Positions 8,660 through 18,577 of a stretch of DNA of 64,000 bases are shown here, piece after piece (positions within the stretch are counted from its first letter, which is position 1; each line of letters starts with the position of its first letter). The position numbers and the translations under genes are program-made. A model generated the notes under the pieces. That model was not told the origin of the DNA. It made no database searches and saw only the letters and a list, made by a program, of their open reading frames with translations. Origin of the DNA: Sediminimonas qiaohouensis DSM 21189 (GTDB lineage Bacteria; Pseudomonadota; Alphaproteobacteria; Rhodobacterales; Rhodobacteraceae). The stretch spans positions 80,571-144,570 of the forward strand of contig NZ_AUIJ01000009.1 in assembly GCF_000423645.1 (NCBI RefSeq), read 5' to 3'.

Positions 8660-9688
8660 ATGACGCATAAAATCGCCATTCTGGGCGCTTCGGGCTATAC
8701 CGGGGCCGAGTTGATCCGGCTGATTGCCACCCATGGGGGCATGGAGATCGCCGCGTTGGGGGCCAACTCGAAAGCGGGGCAATCGATGGCCTCGGTGTTT
8801 CCGCATCTGCGCCACCTGGACCTGCCGATGCTGAGCAAGATCGACGAGATCGATTTCAGCGGCATCGACCTGTGCTTTTGCGCGCTGCCGCACAAGACCA
8901 GCCAGGAGGTGATCAGCGCGCTGCCATCGCATCTGCGTATCGTGGATCTGAGCGCCGATTTCCGGCTGCGCGATCCGGCCGAGTACGAGAAGTGGTACGG
9001 CAACCCGCACGCGGCAGTGGAGCTGCAAAAAGAGGCGGTTTACGGGCTGACCGAGTTTTACCGCGACCAAATCGCCACCGCGCGGCTGGTGGCCGGAACC
9101 GGGTGCAACGCGGCAACCGGGCAATACGCGCTGCGGCCGCTGATCGCGGCGGATGCGATCGATCTGGATCATATCGTGCTGGATCTGAAATGCGCGGTGT
9201 CCGGCGCCGGCCGGAGCCTGCGCGAGAACCTGCTGCATGCGGAGCTGAGCGAGGGCTATCACGCCTATGCCGTGGGCAGCGTGCACCGGCATATGGGCGA
9301 GTTCGACCAGGAATTCTCGGCGCTGGCGGGGCGGCCGGTGGCGGTGCAGTTCACGCCGCACCTGATCCCGGCCAATCGCGGCATCCTTGCGACGACCTAT
9401 GTGCACGGCGACGCGGCGCAAATCCATCAGGTGCTGGCCGATGCCTATGCCGATGAGCCGTTCCTGCAGGTGCTGCCATATGGCGAGCAGCCCAGCACGC
9501 GGCACGTGCGGGGCAGCAATTTTTGCCATATCGGGGTGACGGCGGACCGCACGGCGGGGCGCGCGATTGTCATCGCGGCGCTGGACAACCTGACAAAAGG
9601 TAGCAGCGGGCAGGCCTTGCAGAACGCCAACCTGATGTTAAATCTTGATGAGACGACGGGGCTGATGCTGGCGCCGTGTTTCCCCTGA
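8660..9688 (+). CDS. argC: N-acetyl-gamma-glutamyl-phosphate reductase
   Basis: A 342-residue NADPH-dependent reductase of arginine synthesis that converts N-acetyl-glutamyl phosphate to the semialdehyde. The Rossmann motif [10 protein letters not shown] is at 9-18 and the catalytic cysteine is C149 in [10 protein letters not shown]. The length and motif pattern correspond to type 1 ArgC. A GAAAGGATGACAAGAG leader gives a plausible ribosome site for ATG at 8660. An 89-base gap separates it from murI; ccmE starts 15 bases after its stop. Confidence 0.95.
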   Translation: MTHKIAILGASGYTGAELIRLIATHGGMEIAALGANSKAGQSMASVFPHLRHLDLPMLSKIDEIDFSGIDLCFCALPHKTSQEVISALPSHLRIVDLSADFRLRDPAEYEKWYGNPHAAVELQKEAVYGLTEFYRDQIATARLVAGTGCNAATGQYALRPLIAADAIDLDHIVLDLKCAVSGAGRSLRENLLHAELSEGYHAYAVGSVHRHMGEFDQEFSALAGRPVAVQFTPHLIPANRGILATTYVHGDAAQIHQVLADAYADEPFLQVLPYGEQPSTRHVRGSNFCHIGVTADRTAGRAIVIAALDNLTKGSSGQALQNANLMLNLDETTGLMLAPCFP

Positions 9689-9703
9689 GGACAGGAGCAA
9701 CCG

Positions 9704-10150
9704 ATGCGGGGCCTGAAAAAGAAGCGGCGAATACAGGTCATAATGCTGGCCGTGGTGGCGTTGATCGTGTCCACCGCGTTGATCGGCTACGCGATGCGCG
9801 ATGGCATCAACTTTTTCCGCGCGCCTAGTCAGGTGGTTGCCGAGCCGCCCGCGCCGTCGGAGGTGTTTCGCATCGGCGGGCTGGTCGAAGAGGGCAGCCT
9901 GAAGCGAGGCGAGAGCGAGGTGATCTCGTTTACCGTAACGGATGGCGGCGCCTCGGTTCCGGTGGTGTTCAAGGGCGTTCTGCCCGATCTTTTCGCCGAG
10001 AACCAGGGCATGATCGGCACTGGCCGCTACATTAACGGCACCTTTGAAGCCTCTGAAATACTTGCCAAACATGACGAGTCCTACATGCCCAAAGAGGTCG
10101 TGGACGCACTCAAGGAGCAAGGCGTTTACGAGGGGCCGCCAGAAGGCTGA
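9704..10150 (+). CDS. ccmE: Cytochrome c maturation protein CcmE (haem chaperone)
   Basis: A 148-residue periplasmic haem chaperone anchored by one N-terminal membrane helix (about 10-30). It binds haem covalently through a histidine and passes it to the CcmF/CcmH lyase. The haem ligand H123 and Y127 are visible in AKHDESYMP. The fold is an OB-type beta barrel (about 50-125) with a short flexible tail. It lies only 15 bases after argC. ccmF and ccmH are nearby but separated from it by an endolysin-holin pair. Confidence 0.94.
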   Translation: MRGLKKKRRIQVIMLAVVALIVSTALIGYAMRDGINFFRAPSQVVAEPPAPSEVFRIGGLVEEGSLKRGESEVISFTVTDGGASVPVVFKGVLPDLFAENQGMIGTGRYINGTFEASEILAKHDESYMPKEVVDALKEQGVYEGPPEG

Positions 10151-10236
10151 GTGCGCGCCGCCGTGCGCGCCGGTAGCGCCGCGTTAACCCACGCGCCGCA
10201 GCCTTTCCTCGCGATGATTGCGGGAAAGGATGTGGC

Positions 10237-10848
10237 GTGCGGGATATCCATGACATTGCAAGCGAGATCGTGGGCCGCGAGGGCGGGTTCGTGAACGACC
10301 CGGATGATCCGGGCGGCGCCACGAACCACGGTGTGACGATCCACACCCTGCGGCGGCTGGGGCTGGACGTGACCGGCGATAGCGCCGTGGACGTGGCCGA
10401 TGTGCGGGCGTTGAGCCGTGCGCAGGCGGTTAAAATCTTCATCACGCATTATTTCCACAGGCCGGGGATCGGGCGGCTGCCCGGCGCGCTGCAGGATACG
10501 GTGTTCGACATGTATGTGAACGCGGGCGCCAACGCGGTGCGCATCCTGCAGCGGCTCTTGCGCGAAATGGGGCACACGGTGGCGGTGGACGGGGTGATTG
10601 GCCCGCAAACGGCCGAGGCCTCGCGCGCCGCCTACGAGGCGGCACCGGGGCATGTGCGCGACGCCTACGGGATTGCGCGGCGCAGCTATTACCTGCGGCT
10701 GGCTGATCGGCGCCCGGCCTCGCGCAAATATGCCCGCACGCGAGCGGGGGGCAAGGGCGGCTGGATCAGGCGGGCGGAGGCGTTCATCGCGCCGCGCTAT
10801 CACCTGAGTGCCGCGGAATTTTACGAAAGGGTCAAGGCATGGGATTGA
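10237..10848 (+). CDS. GTA/phage-type endolysin (GH108 N-acetylmuramidase)
   Basis: A 203-residue peptidoglycan hydrolase. Residues 8-100 carry the glycoside hydrolase 108 domain with the catalytic E15 in REGGFVNDPDDPGG, and the C-terminal part (about 100-200) is a GH108-associated peptidoglycan-binding domain containing VDGVIGPQT. There is no signal peptide, so export depends on the holin encoded next, which overlaps by 10 bases. In Rhodobacter capsulatus an endolysin-holin pair of this kind releases gene transfer agent particles by lysing producer cells. A GTG start at 10237 with AAAGGA upstream is chosen. Phage origin is possible but no other phage gene is present. Confidence 0.85.
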   Translation: MRDIHDIASEIVGREGGFVNDPDDPGGATNHGVTIHTLRRLGLDVTGDSAVDVADVRALSRAQAVKIFITHYFHRPGIGRLPGALQDTVFDMYVNAGANAVRILQRLLREMGHTVAVDGVIGPQTAEASRAAYEAAPGHVRDAYGIARRSYYLRLADRRPASRKYARTRAGGKGGWIRRAEAFIAPRYHLSAAEFYERVKAWD

Positions 10849-11411
10849 TCGAGGCGATTGTACGTATCCTGTTCGGATCGGGGCGCAACGTGCTGCGCGA
10901 GACGGCGCATGTATTTCGCCCGGGCGCCGACGCCATGGCGGCGCGGGACGCGGCCCGCGCACAGGCCGCGCTGGCGCAGTTCGAGGCCGAGTTCACCGCC
11001 CCCCGGCGCGGCCGGTTCGACCGGGTGATGGATGCCCTGAACCGGGTGCCGCGCCCGGCGATGGCGCTTGGCACGCTGGCGCTTTTCGCGGCGGCGATGT
11101 TCGACCCGACGTGGTTTGCCGCGCGCATGGCGGGGCTGGCCATGGTGCCCGAGCCGCTTTGGTGGCTGATGGGGGCGATCGTTTCGTTCTATTTCGGCGC
11201 CCGCTACCAGGCCAAGGGGCACGATTTTCGCCGCTCCTTGCGCATGGGGCAGGCGGCGATGCGCGAGTTTGCAGGGGCCGAAGAGGCCGCACGCGGACCG
11301 GGCAGCCCCGCCGCGGCCGATAGCGGCCCCGATGCCGCGCTGACGCTGCAGGCGCTGCGCCCCGATACCAACCCCGCGCTAAGCGATTGGCGCCGCCGGG
11401 CGGGGCGGTGA
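10839..11411 (+). CDS. Holin, three-transmembrane GTA type
   Basis: A 190-residue protein with a helical charged N-terminus (about 20-60), hydrophobic segments around 70-90 and 100-120, and a hydrophilic Ala-rich C-terminal tail. It matches the holin family associated with gene transfer agents. Holins open the inner membrane so the cytoplasmic endolysin can reach the wall. The start overlaps the endolysin gene by 10 bases, so the two are cotranslated. The pair sits between ccmE and ccmF. In related bacteria the GTA release genes depend on CtrA, whose gene is broken at the right end of this window. Confidence 0.8.
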   Translation: MGLIEAIVRILFGSGRNVLRETAHVFRPGADAMAARDAARAQAALAQFEAEFTAPRRGRFDRVMDALNRVPRPAMALGTLALFAAAMFDPTWFAARMAGLAMVPEPLWWLMGAIVSFYFGARYQAKGHDFRRSLRMGQAAMREFAGAEEAARGPGSPAAADSGPDAALTLQALRPDTNPALSDWRRRAGR

Positions 11412-11486
11412 CGGGCGCGACAATCTGATACAAAGCGCGCACGAATTCGCATTGGCCTGTTTGGCGTTAAGCGATATATATGCCGC

Positions 11487-13460
11487 ATGATTACAGAACT
11501 CGGTCACTTCGCCCTTATCCTTGCCGCCTTGGTTGCCTGCGTGCAGGTCATCGTTCCGCTGATCGGCGCGCACAAACGCTGGCCCGGCTGGATGGCGGTG
11601 GCGGACCCGGCGGCGAACGCGCAATTCCTGCTGGTCGCGTTCTCGTTCGCGGCGCTGACCTATGCGTTCGTCACCTCGGATTTCTCGGTCAAGCTGGTGG
11701 TCAACAACAGCCACACCGCCAAACCGTTGCTCTACAAGATCACCGGGGTTTGGGGGAATCACGAGGGCTCGATGCTGTTGTGGGTGCTGATCCTGACGTT
11801 GTTCGGCGTCTCGGCGGCGTGGTTCGGCGGGAACCTTCCGCCGACGCTGAAGGCACGGGTCTTGTCGGTGCAAAGCGCGATCGGCGTGGCGTTCTATGGC
11901 TTTATCCTGCTGACCTCGAACCCGTTCGAGCGGATGGCCGTGCCGCCGATGAACGGGCGCGATCTGAACCCGCTGTTGCAGGATCCCGGCCTCGCGTTTC
12001 ATCCGCCGTTTCTGTACCTCGGCTATGTCGGCCTGAGCATGGCGTTTTCATTTGCCGTGGCGGCGTTGATCGAGGGGCGCGTCGATGCCGCGTGGGCCAG
12101 GTGGGTGCGGCCCTGGACGCTCGCGGCGTGGATGTTCCTGACCGTCGGGATCGCTCTTGGCAGTTGGTGGGCGTATTACGAGCTGGGCTGGGGCGGGTTC
12201 TGGTTCTGGGATCCGGTCGAGAACGCCAGCTTCATGCCCTGGCTGATCGCGGCGGCGCTGCTGCACTCGGCGGTGGTGGTTGAGAAACGCGAATCGCTAA
12301 AGAGTTGGACCATCTTGTTGGCGATCCTGGCGTTCGGGTTCTCGTTGATTGGCACGTTCATCGTGCGTTCGGGCGTGATCACGTCGGTGCACGCCTTTGC
12401 CAATGACCCCGAGCGGGGCGTTTTCATCCTGCTGATCCTTGCGGTGTTCATGGGCGGCGCATTGGTCCTTTATGCGGCGCGGGCGGGCGCGATGGAGGCG
12501 CGCGGCGTCTTTTCCCCGGTCAGCCGCGAGAGTGCCTTGGTGCTGAACAATATCCTGCTGGCGGTCAGCGCCTTCGTGGTGTTCGTCGGCACGATCTGGC
12601 CCCTCGTGGGCGAGTTGATCCTTGGTCGTAAGCTGTCTGTGGGGGCGCCGTTTTTCAACATGGCGTTCACGCCGTTCATGGTGGTATTGGGGCTGGTCCT
12701 GCCGGTGGGCGCGATGCTGCCGTGGAAGCGCGGCAAGGTGGGGCGCGTCTTGCGCACGCTGCGGGTGCCGCTGGCGCTGGCGGTGGCGCTGATGGCTCTG
12801 GCCTTTGCGATGCAGACCGGGCGCAGCGCGCTTGGCCCCGTGGGGGTGTTCATGGGCGCGTGGCTGGTCATGGGGGCGGCGGTTGATATCTGGTCCAAGA
12901 CGGGCCGGGGCGGCAACCGCATCGCGCGCCTTGCGCGTCTGCCGCGTGCCGATTGGGGCAAGGCCGTTGCGCATAGCGGCCTCGGCGTCACGATGTTCGC
13001 CATTGCTGGGCTGATGGCGTGGGAGCAGGAGGATATCCGCGTCGCGCAAGTGGGCGAGCCGTTCGAGGTTGCGGGCTATACCCTGACGTTGAGGGATGTG
13101 CGGCAGGTGCAGGGGCCGAACTTCCGCTCGACCATGGCGGAGGTTCTGTTGTCGCAGGATGGCAAGGAAATCAGTGTGCTGCACCCCGAAAAGCGCGTCT
13201 ACCCGGTGCAGCAGATGCCCACGACCGAGGCGGCGATAGATAACGGGCTGCTGCGCGATGTCTATGTCGTGATCGGCGATTCGCAAAAGAACGGCGGATG
13301 GGCCGTGCGGACCTACTTCAAACCGCTGGCCAATTGGATCTGGGGCGGCGCGATCCTGATGGCGATTGGTGGGCTTCTTAGCCTGTCTGACCGCCGCTAC
13401 CGCGTGGCGGCGGGCGCGCGCAAGGCCGCCGTGCAGGCGCGCGGGGTGCCTGCGGAATGA
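11487..13460 (+). CDS. ccmF: Cytochrome c haem lyase subunit CcmF
   Basis: A 657-residue polytopic inner-membrane protein, the catalytic part of the haem lyase that attaches haem to apocytochrome c in the periplasm. It contains the tryptophan-rich WWD haem-handling segment WGGFWFWDPVENASF near 230-245 and the HPP.LYLGY block near 172-180. The N-terminus MITELGHFALILA is typical, which fixes the start despite a weak ribosome site. The size is usual for CcmF. The ccmH start overlaps the stop by four bases. Confidence 0.96.
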   Translation: MITELGHFALILAALVACVQVIVPLIGAHKRWPGWMAVADPAANAQFLLVAFSFAALTYAFVTSDFSVKLVVNNSHTAKPLLYKITGVWGNHEGSMLLWVLILTLFGVSAAWFGGNLPPTLKARVLSVQSAIGVAFYGFILLTSNPFERMAVPPMNGRDLNPLLQDPGLAFHPPFLYLGYVGLSMAFSFAVAALIEGRVDAAWARWVRPWTLAAWMFLTVGIALGSWWAYYELGWGGFWFWDPVENASFMPWLIAAALLHSAVVVEKRESLKSWTILLAILAFGFSLIGTFIVRSGVITSVHAFANDPERGVFILLILAVFMGGALVLYAARAGAMEARGVFSPVSRESALVLNNILLAVSAFVVFVGTIWPLVGELILGRKLSVGAPFFNMAFTPFMVVLGLVLPVGAMLPWKRGKVGRVLRTLRVPLALAVALMALAFAMQTGRSALGPVGVFMGAWLVMGAAVDIWSKTGRGGNRIARLARLPRADWGKAVAHSGLGVTMFAIAGLMAWEQEDIRVAQVGEPFEVAGYTLTLRDVRQVQGPNFRSTMAEVLLSQDGKEISVLHPEKRVYPVQQMPTTEAAIDNGLLRDVYVVIGDSQKNGGWAVRTYFKPLANWIWGGAILMAIGGLLSLSDRRYRVAAGARKAAVQARGVPAE

Positions 13461-13921
13461 AACGGCTGGCCCTGATCCTGTCGCTGGCGTTGGCGATGTT
13501 CGCAATGCCGGCGCTTGCGGTGCAACCCGATGAGATCCTGGACGATCCCAAGCTGGAGCAGCGCGCGCGCGATATATCAGAAGGCCTGCGCTGTCTTGTG
13601 TGCCGCAACGAGAATATCGATGCATCCAACGCCGAACTGGCGCGCGATCTGCGCCTGCTGGTGCGCGAGCGGCTGCTTGAGGGCGACAGCAACGAGGAGG
13701 TCGTCGATTTCATCGTCGCGCGCTACGGCGAATTTGTTCTGCTCAAGCCGACGATGACCGGCGGCAATTGGCTGCTATGGGCGGCGGGGCCCTTGATGCT
13801 GTTGTTCGCGCTTGGCGCGGGGGCTGTGTACCTGCGCGGCCGCGCACGCGCGCAGGAGCCCGCGCAACAGGACCTGAGCGAGGGCGAGCAGGCGCGTCTG
13901 CGCGAAATTCTTGACGAGTGA
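13457..13921 (+). CDS. ccmH: Cytochrome c maturation protein CcmH
   Basis: A 154-residue membrane-anchored thiol protein that reduces the haem-binding CXXC of apocytochrome c. A signal sequence (1-21) is followed by the redox motif C46-L-V-C49 inside LRCLVCRNENI, a three-helix domain, and a membrane helix around 100-125. It is the short CcmH form without the TPR domain (CycH/CcmI), which is not in this window. It overlaps ccmF by ATGA and works in the same complex. Confidence 0.94.
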   Translation: MKRLALILSLALAMFAMPALAVQPDEILDDPKLEQRARDISEGLRCLVCRNENIDASNAELARDLRLLVRERLLEGDSNEEVVDFIVARYGEFVLLKPTMTGGNWLLWAAGPLMLLFALGAGAVYLRGRARAQEPAQQDLSEGEQARLREILDE

Positions 13922-13992
13922 CGCGGGGTTTGCCCTTTTCCTTACCGTGCGGTCGGTTATGCTGCGGCTGAGACCGGAATGGGAGGCCCGAA

Positions 13993-14769
13993 ATGGACTA
14001 TGAGACGATATCGCTGGAGATCGCCGACGATGTGGCGGTTCTGACGCTGGATCGTGCGGACAAGATGAACGCGCTCAACGCGCAGATGCGCGCCGAGATC
14101 GCCCATGCGGCCACCGAGGCAGGTAAGAACGCGCGTGTCCTGGTGCTGACCGGGGCGGGGCGTGCGTTTTGCTCGGGGCAGGACCTGAGCGACCGGGCCA
14201 ATGCCGATAACCTGGATCTGGAGCGGACGCTGCGCGACGAATACGCGCCCATGCTGCGCGCGATCTTCGACTGCCCGGTGCCGACCATTTCAGCGGTGAA
14301 CGGCGCCGCCGCGGGGGCAGGGGCGAACATCGCGCTGGCAGCCGACGTGGTGATCGCCAGCGAAAGCGCCTATTTCCTGCAGGCATTCACACGGATCGGC
14401 CTGATCCCGGACGCGGGCGGCACCTATTGGCTGACGCGCAACATGGGCAGCGCCAAGGCCATGGGCGCGGCCCTTTTCGCCGACAAGATCAGCGCCCGGC
14501 AGGCCGACGATTGGGGTATGATCTGGGAAGCGGTGCCCGACGCCGAGTTCGACGCGGTCTGGCGGGCGCGGGCGGCGCATCTGGCCAAGGGGCCGACGCT
14601 GGCCTATGCGCATGTCAAGCAGGCGATCCGCGGCAGTTGGGACAACAGCCTTGACGATCAACTGGCCCTGGAGGGCCGCGCACAGGGCGCCTGCGGCCAA
14701 AGCCGCGATTTCAAGGAGGGCGTTCTGGCGTTCCTCGAAAAGCGCCCGCCGAAATACGAGGGGCGCTGA
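13993..14769 (+). CDS. Enoyl-CoA hydratase/isomerase, PaaG-like
   Basis: A 258-residue crotonase-fold enzyme. The closest family pattern is PaaG, the isomerase that rearranges ring-epoxidised phenylacetyl-CoA to oxepin-CoA: the SGQDL oxyanion block at 61-65, GAAAGAG around 104-110, and the key aspartate D140 in IGLIPDAGGTYWL. The usual second glutamate of classical hydratases is absent, supporting isomerase chemistry. It is a soluble cytoplasmic enzyme. No other phenylacetate genes are nearby, so a role in other acyl-CoA metabolism is possible. The gene is 71 bases after ccmH, probably with its own promoter. Confidence 0.82.
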   Translation: MDYETISLEIADDVAVLTLDRADKMNALNAQMRAEIAHAATEAGKNARVLVLTGAGRAFCSGQDLSDRANADNLDLERTLRDEYAPMLRAIFDCPVPTISAVNGAAAGAGANIALAADVVIASESAYFLQAFTRIGLIPDAGGTYWLTRNMGSAKAMGAALFADKISARQADDWGMIWEAVPDAEFDAVWRARAAHLAKGPTLAYAHVKQAIRGSWDNSLDDQLALEGRAQGACGQSRDFKEGVLAFLEKRPPKYEGR

Positions 14770-14865
14770 GGGGCAAAGCACCCGTTCGGCAACAAGCAAA
14801 TTTTCGCTCATCTGGTGACGCGATCGCGGGGCCGTGGTCAGAATCGGGTCGCGGCCATAAGAATG

Positions 14866-14900
14866 GGGTATTCTCGCAATTTTGTTATCGGAGAATTCCC
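14866..14900 (+). promoter_or_regulatory. Imperfect hairpin overlapping a ribosome-binding site
   Basis: GGGTATTCTC (14866-14875) can pair with GAGAATTCCC (14891-14900) with one mismatch. The right arm contains most of the GGAG ribosome site and touches the ATG at 14901, so the fold would hide the start of the secreted protein gene. Function is inferred from pairing only. Confidence 0.35.
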
Positions 14901-15611
14901 ATGATTGGTCGCATGTTTTCCATCCTCTCCCTTGGTGCTGCACTACCTGGCGCTGCAATGGTCGCGGGTCTTGCAACTGTCGCCGCACTTGCGCCGCAAA
15001 GCGCCAGCGCCGAGCGCATCGAGTGCCCGCAATCCAAGATCCGCCGCGAAGTGACAACCGCGTTGCCGTCCGGTTGGTGGAACACGCCCATCGTTAATTC
15101 CCTGACCGATGTGCGTGTCATCACGATTGGCGGCAAGAAGGCGCTGCAGTGCCTTTACGGGCCGGCGGGCAGCATTCAGCGCTATGCGCCCGAGGGGGCA
15201 ACCTGCAGCACGAGTGGCGGCGCGTTCGAGTGCGAAACCGCATCGGCCGGGCCGCAGACCTTTACGACGTCGGCGCTTGATATTCCGCAGACCTATACGG
15301 CCGACCTGGATCGCGGATCGGTCGGGGCGGGCAATGCCGCCGACATCTGGTTCCAGGCCGAAACCGCGGATCTTCTGTATGTCGCCCCGCGCAACGGCGC
15401 GCGGCTTGGCGTTGGCGATCGGTCGAACCGGGGCTACGCGGGCTGTTCCTCGGCACGGTTCACCCGGGACCGGGTGTCGCTGCGCGATATTCCTGTCGGG
15501 TCATATATTTGCGTGCGCACCAACGAGGGCCGGATCAGCCAGTTTCGCGTCAACGGCGTGACCGGCGGCTCGCCCAAGACCCTGAAGATCGGCTATACGA
15601 CCTGGCGCTAG
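14901..15611 (+). CDS. Secreted protein of unknown function
   Basis: A 236-residue protein I do not recognise. An N-terminal signal sequence (about 1-37, ending SASA) predicts export to the periplasm. Mature residues about 40-105 contain two cysteine-bearing stretches (IECPQSKIRREVTT, then QCLYGPAG and ATCSTSGGAFEC). A second part (about 110-236) looks like an all-beta domain ending with IPVGSYICVRTNEGRISQF, the sort of segment seen in periplasmic beta-sandwich carbohydrate- or surface-binding modules. The even spacing of cysteines suggests disulphides. It is transcribed alone, convergent with gltA, from a start whose ribosome site could be masked by a hairpin. No function is assigned. Confidence 0.7.
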   Translation: MIGRMFSILSLGAALPGAAMVAGLATVAALAPQSASAERIECPQSKIRREVTTALPSGWWNTPIVNSLTDVRVITIGGKKALQCLYGPAGSIQRYAPEGATCSTSGGAFECETASAGPQTFTTSALDIPQTYTADLDRGSVGAGNAADIWFQAETADLLYVAPRNGARLGVGDRSNRGYAGCSSARFTRDRVSLRDIPVGSYICVRTNEGRISQFRVNGVTGGSPKTLKIGYTTWR

Positions 15612-15620
15612 GGGGGACAG

Positions 15621-15649
15621 ATCCGGCGGGGCGCATGACCCCGCCGGAT
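15621..15649. terminator. Hairpin between convergent genes
   Basis: A perfect 11-bp stem (ATCCGGCGGGG and CCCCGCCGGAT) with a seven-base loop lies between the stop of the secreted protein gene and the stop of gltA on the other strand. It can serve both directions, although neither side has a strong T tract. Confidence 0.6.
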
Positions 15650-15656
15650 GGCCGCA

Positions 15657-16952
15657 TCAGCGGTTTTCGACATCCACGTAGTCGCGCTGCAACTCGCCGA
15701 GGTAGAGCTGCCGGGGGCGACCTATCTTCATCTGCGGATCGGCGATCTGTTCTTTCCACTGGCTGACCCAACCGACGGTGCGCGCCAGTGCGAAGATCGG
15801 TGTGAACATCGAAGTGGGGAAGCCCATGGCCTCGAGAATGATGCCCGAATAGAAATCGACGTTCGGGAACAGCTTTTTCTCGATGAAGTAGTCGTCATTG
15901 AGGGCTATGCGCTCCAGCTCCTTGGCGACCTTGAGCAGCTCGTTATCCTCGACGCCCATCAGGTCCAGCACCTCGTCGGCGGATTGCTTGAGCACCTTGG
16001 CGCGCGGATCTGTGTTCTTGTAGACGCGGTGGCCGAACCCCATCAGGCGGAACGGGTCGTTCTTGTCTTTTGCGCGCTCGATAAACTCGGGGATGCGATC
16101 GACGCTGCCGATTTCCTTGAGCATTTCAAGGCAGGCCTGGTTGGCGCCGCCATGCGCCGGCCCCCACAGGCAGGCGATGCCGGCCGCGATGCAGGCAAAC
16201 GGGTTCGCACCCGAGCTGGACGCGAGGCGCACCGTCGAAGTCGACGCGTTCTGCTCGTGATCGGCATGCAGGGTAAAGATGCGGTCCATCGCGCGGGCCA
16301 GGATCGGATCGACCTCGTAGGTCTGCGCCGGCACCGAAAAGCACATGTGCAGGAAGTTGGCCGCGTAATCCAGATCGTTGCGCGGATACACGAAGGGCTG
16401 CCCGATGGAATACTTGTAGGCCATCGCGGCGATCGTCGGCATCTTGGCGATCAGGCGGATCGAGGCAACCTCGCGCTGCCAGGGGTCGCTGACATCGGTG
16501 CTGTCGTGGTAGAAGGCCGACATCGCACCGACCACGCCGACCATCGTCGCCATCGGGTGCGCATCGCGCCGGAACCCGCGGAAAAAGTTGTGCATCTGCT
16601 CGTGGATCATCGTGTGATGGGTCACGCGATGCTCAAAATCCTCGATCTGCGTGGCGGTCGGCAGCTCACCATAAAGCAGCAGGTAGCACACCTCGAGGAA
16701 ATGGGATTTCTCGGCCAACTGGTCGATCGGGTATCCGCGATGCAGCAAGATACCTGCGTCGCCGTCGATATAGGTAATGGTGCTGTCGCAGCTTGCCGTC
16801 GAGGTAAAGCCGGGATCATAGGTGAACACCCCGGCTTGGGCATAAAGCTTGCGGATATCGATGACTTCGGGGCCCGCAGAGGGGGTGAACATCGGCAGGT
16901 CCACCTGCGTTCCGTCAATACTCAGGGTGGCGGATTTTGTTGATTCTGGCAT
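15657..16952 (-). CDS. gltA: Citrate synthase (type II, hexameric class)
   Basis: A 431-residue enzyme that condenses acetyl-CoA and oxaloacetate to citrate, first step of the TCA cycle. The catalytic triad is visible: H267 in GPAHGGAN, H308 in GFGHRVY and D366 in NVDFYSG. H229/H232 in LHADHEQN are also conserved. The N-terminal beta domain (1-55) and the length are typical of the NADH-sensitive Gram-negative type. It is 144 bases downstream of gltX on the same strand and convergent with the secreted protein gene. Confidence 0.97.
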   Translation of the reverse strand: MPESTKSATLSIDGTQVDLPMFTPSAGPEVIDIRKLYAQAGVFTYDPGFTSTASCDSTITYIDGDAGILLHRGYPIDQLAEKSHFLEVCYLLLYGELPTATQIEDFEHRVTHHTMIHEQMHNFFRGFRRDAHPMATMVGVVGAMSAFYHDSTDVSDPWQREVASIRLIAKMPTIAAMAYKYSIGQPFVYPRNDLDYAANFLHMCFSVPAQTYEVDPILARAMDRIFTLHADHEQNASTSTVRLASSSGANPFACIAAGIACLWGPAHGGANQACLEMLKEIGSVDRIPEFIERAKDKNDPFRLMGFGHRVYKNTDPRAKVLKQSADEVLDLMGVEDNELLKVAKELERIALNDDYFIEKKLFPNVDFYSGIILEAMGFPTSMFTPIFALARTVGWVSQWKEQIADPQMKIGRPRQLYLGELQRDYVDVENR

Positions 16953-17096
16953 GCGAATTCCCTCTCACTGGCCACATGCGCGGATCGCATGGGGTACGCG
17001 TTGTCGTGCACAAGCGGCACGGGTGGTGGTGTCGCGTCCGGGCGCATCGTTTCCGGTGCGCCAAAACGCTGGCATTCCTTGCGCGCTTCGCCCCGA

Positions 17097-18497
17097 TCAG
17101 GCGGCCGCGTCGTTCAGGCGGGCGATGGTCTCGTCCCGTCCGAGAACCAGCATCATGTCAAAGACACTCGGGGTCGCACTCCGCCCGGCCAATGCCGCCC
17201 GCAACGGGGCGGCCAGTTGTCCGAATTTCATTCCCTTGTCGTTGGCGAACGCGTTTGCGACAGCTTCGAGGTCTTCGCGCGTCCAGTTAGCATTTCGCAT
17301 CTGCGGCGTCAATTCCCCCAGTATACCACGGGATACAGAATCGAGGGATTTCTGCGCCTTCTCGTCTGGTTCAATGGGTCGGGTTGAGGTGACAAATGTA
17401 GCCTTTTCAAGTAGTTCCGGGAAGGTCTTCGCGCGCTCTTTGAGGCATGGTATGGCCTGCTTCATCAACGCTGCCTTGGCGTCATCCAGCGGGGGTTGCC
17501 CGGTGCTGCGCAGGAAATCCTGCAATTCATGCAGCAGCGCAGCATCGTCCATCGCGGCCATGTGCTGCCCGCAGAGGTTGCCCAGTTTCTTGAAGTCAAA
17601 GCGTGCCGGAGATTTGCCAATTCCGTCAAGAGAGAACCATTCGATCGCCTGCGCGTCGGTGAAAAACTCGTCATCGCCGTGGCTCCAACCCAGGCGCGCG
17701 AGATAGTTGCGCATCCCCGCCGCCGGGTAGCCCATTTGCTGATACTCCTCGACGCCAAGCGCGCCGTGGCGTTTGCTGAGCTTCTTGCCGTCGGGGCCGT
17801 GGATGAGCGGGATATGCGCCCAGACCGGCACGTCCCAGCCCATGGCCTGATAGATCATCATCTGCCGTGCGGCGTTGTTGAGGTGATCATCGCCGCGGAT
17901 CACGTGGGTCACGCCCATGTCGTGATCATCGACGACGACCGCCAGCATGTAGACCGGCGATCCGTCGCCGCGCAGCAGCACCATGTCATCGAGTTGATCG
18001 TTTCGGATGCGCACATCGCCCTGCACCTGGTCCCGGATCACGGTTTCGCCCTCGCGCGGGGCCTTGATGCGGATGGCAAACGGCGCGTCGGGGTAGGTGG
18101 CCGGGTCGGCGTCGCGCCAGGGGCTGCGGAAAAGGGTTGATCGCCCCTCGGCGCGGGCCTTTTCGCGGAAGGCGGCGATGTCCTCGGCGGTGGAAAAGCA
18201 CTTGTAGGCCTTGCCCTCGTCCAAAAGCTGCTCGGCAATTTCGGCGTGGCGCTCGGCGCCGGCGGCCTGGCTGACGACATCGCCGTCATGATCGAGGCCA
18301 AGCCAGTTCAGCCCCGTCAAGATCGCCTGCGTCGCCTCGGGGGTCGAGCGGGCGCGGTCTGTATCCTCGATCCGCAACAGGAACTTGCCGCCCCGTCCGC
18401 GCGCGAAAAGCCAGTTGAAAAGCGCCGTGCGGGCCCCGCCGATATGCAGAAATCCGGTGGGAGAGGGGGCAAAACGGGTGACGACCTGATCGGGCAT
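17097..18497 (-). CDS. gltX: Glutamyl-tRNA synthetase
   Basis: A 466-residue class I aminoacyl-tRNA synthetase. The HIGH signature appears as [14 protein letters not shown] near residue 17, and the KMSKS loop as [10 protein letters not shown] near 240. A C-terminal anticodon-binding helical domain follows from about 300. The length is the standard bacterial one. Many alphaproteobacteria carry two copies, one of them making Glu-tRNA(Gln) for later amidation; which role this copy plays cannot be told from sequence alone. Confidence 0.96.
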   Translation of the reverse strand: MPDQVVTRFAPSPTGFLHIGGARTALFNWLFARGRGGKFLLRIEDTDRARSTPEATQAILTGLNWLGLDHDGDVVSQAAGAERHAEIAEQLLDEGKAYKCFSTAEDIAAFREKARAEGRSTLFRSPWRDADPATYPDAPFAIRIKAPREGETVIRDQVQGDVRIRNDQLDDMVLLRGDGSPVYMLAVVVDDHDMGVTHVIRGDDHLNNAARQMMIYQAMGWDVPVWAHIPLIHGPDGKKLSKRHGALGVEEYQQMGYPAAGMRNYLARLGWSHGDDEFFTDAQAIEWFSLDGIGKSPARFDFKKLGNLCGQHMAAMDDAALLHELQDFLRSTGQPPLDDAKAALMKQAIPCLKERAKTFPELLEKATFVTSTRPIEPDEKAQKSLDSVSRGILGELTPQMRNANWTREDLEAVANAFANDKGMKFGQLAAPLRAALAGRSATPSVFDMMLVLGRDETIARLNDAAA

Positions 18498-18577
18498 GGG
18501 GCGGATTAACCTTTCGGTAAGGGTGTAGCGCGTAGCGTGGACGTCTGTCTAGCGAGGCGCCGGAGCGGGGGCAAGAG

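Noticed and set aside
10183..10188. GTTAAC before the endolysin gene as a CtrA site
   Set aside because: Only a half site is present; the partner at N7 spacing reads GTAG, so the match is too weak to call.
10237..11411. Prophage remnant
   Set aside because: Only the two lysis genes are present, without integrase, attachment site, or structural genes; GTA-type lysis cassette fits better.
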